The notes beneath the pieces are model-generated. The model saw only the letters and a program-made list of their open reading frames with translations, did not search any database and was not told the DNA's origin. From Methanospirillum lacunae (GTDB lineage Archaea; Halobacteriota; Methanomicrobia; Methanomicrobiales; Methanospirillaceae), in the NCBI RefSeq assembly GCF_003173355.1, contig NZ_QGMY01000005.1, positions 1-62,186 of the forward strand: a stretch of DNA of 62,186 nt, written 5' to 3'. Positions within the stretch are counted from its first letter, which is position 1. Each line of letters opens with the position of its first letter. Below are positions 62,130-62,186 of the stretch, piece after piece. The position numbers and the translations under genes are program-made.

Positions 62130-62186
62130 AGTGTGACAAGAGGTTGGTATTCAGATTGCGTAATGCTATTCTATCCGTTCGGAATA

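Noticed and set aside
1-62186. CRISPR array or Cas genes
   Set aside because: No regularly spaced direct repeats and no Cas-like protein was seen anywhere in the window.

Overview
The window looks like chromosomal DNA of a hydrogenotrophic methanogen of the order Methanomicrobiales, most like Methanospirillum. The support is methenyl-H4MPT cyclohydrolase (Mch), methanogenesis marker protein 12, a four-subunit pyruvate synthase operon, archaeal information-processing genes (Orc1/Cdc6, Pelota, ABCE1/Rli1, RqcH), cofactor-independent phosphoglycerate mutase, and a large set of PKD-repeat surface proteins. Genus assignment is inference; no rRNA gene is present.

Layout. (1) 1-21.9 kb: eight secreted proteins in a row on the + strand. 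Seven carry PKD domains; the eighth is a Ser/Thr/Pro-rich protein. The first four are separate units with long AT-rich gaps. The last four (10892-21872) are packed so tightly that they look like one operon, and they share cysteine-rich and beta-sandwich modules. (2) 22-27.1 kb: a ribosome recycling and quality-control neighbourhood (Rli1/ABCE1, an EMC6-like membrane protein, RqcH, Pelota). (3) 27.1-34.4 kb: exonuclease III, a TIM-barrel protein, a DUF1858 protein, Mch, Orc1/Cdc6, phosphoglycerate mutase, a sugar-nucleotide epimerase and methanogenesis marker 12. (4) 34.5-36.2 kb: a decayed VapBC-like toxin-antitoxin pair and a pentameric ligand-gated ion channel homologue. (5) 36.4-39.2 kb: porCDAB pyruvate synthase. 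(6) 39.4-48.8 kb: a two-component pair without a DNA-binding output, a GNAT enzyme, DUF1848, an AN1 zinc finger, an ADP-ribosylglycohydrolase, a stand-alone SufC, a PNPOx-like protein, a lone PAS protein, an MFS transporter and a small Cys protein. (7) 48.8-54.5 kb: pyruvate kinase, a DtxR/FeoA regulator with FeoB, and a lactaldehyde-dehydrogenase-like (CofA) enzyme. (8) 54.6-60.2 kb: an acidic membrane protein, a CARDB-CAP secreted protein, a histidine kinase, a HAD hydrolase, an RHH plus MerR-type DNA-binding protein and a small secreted protein. (9) 60.2-62.2 kb: tRNA-Val(TAC), then a dead IS1634-like element bounded by 15-bp inverted repeats.

The points most worth following up are the four-gene surface-protein operon with its recurring Cys modules and long leader, the archaeal Cys-loop-type channel, the translation-rescue cluster, and the IS element whose ends can be defined by eye. 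Start codons were chosen from Shine-Dalgarno-like GGAGG/GGTGA sequences, signal-peptide starts and family alignments from memory. No database search was possible.
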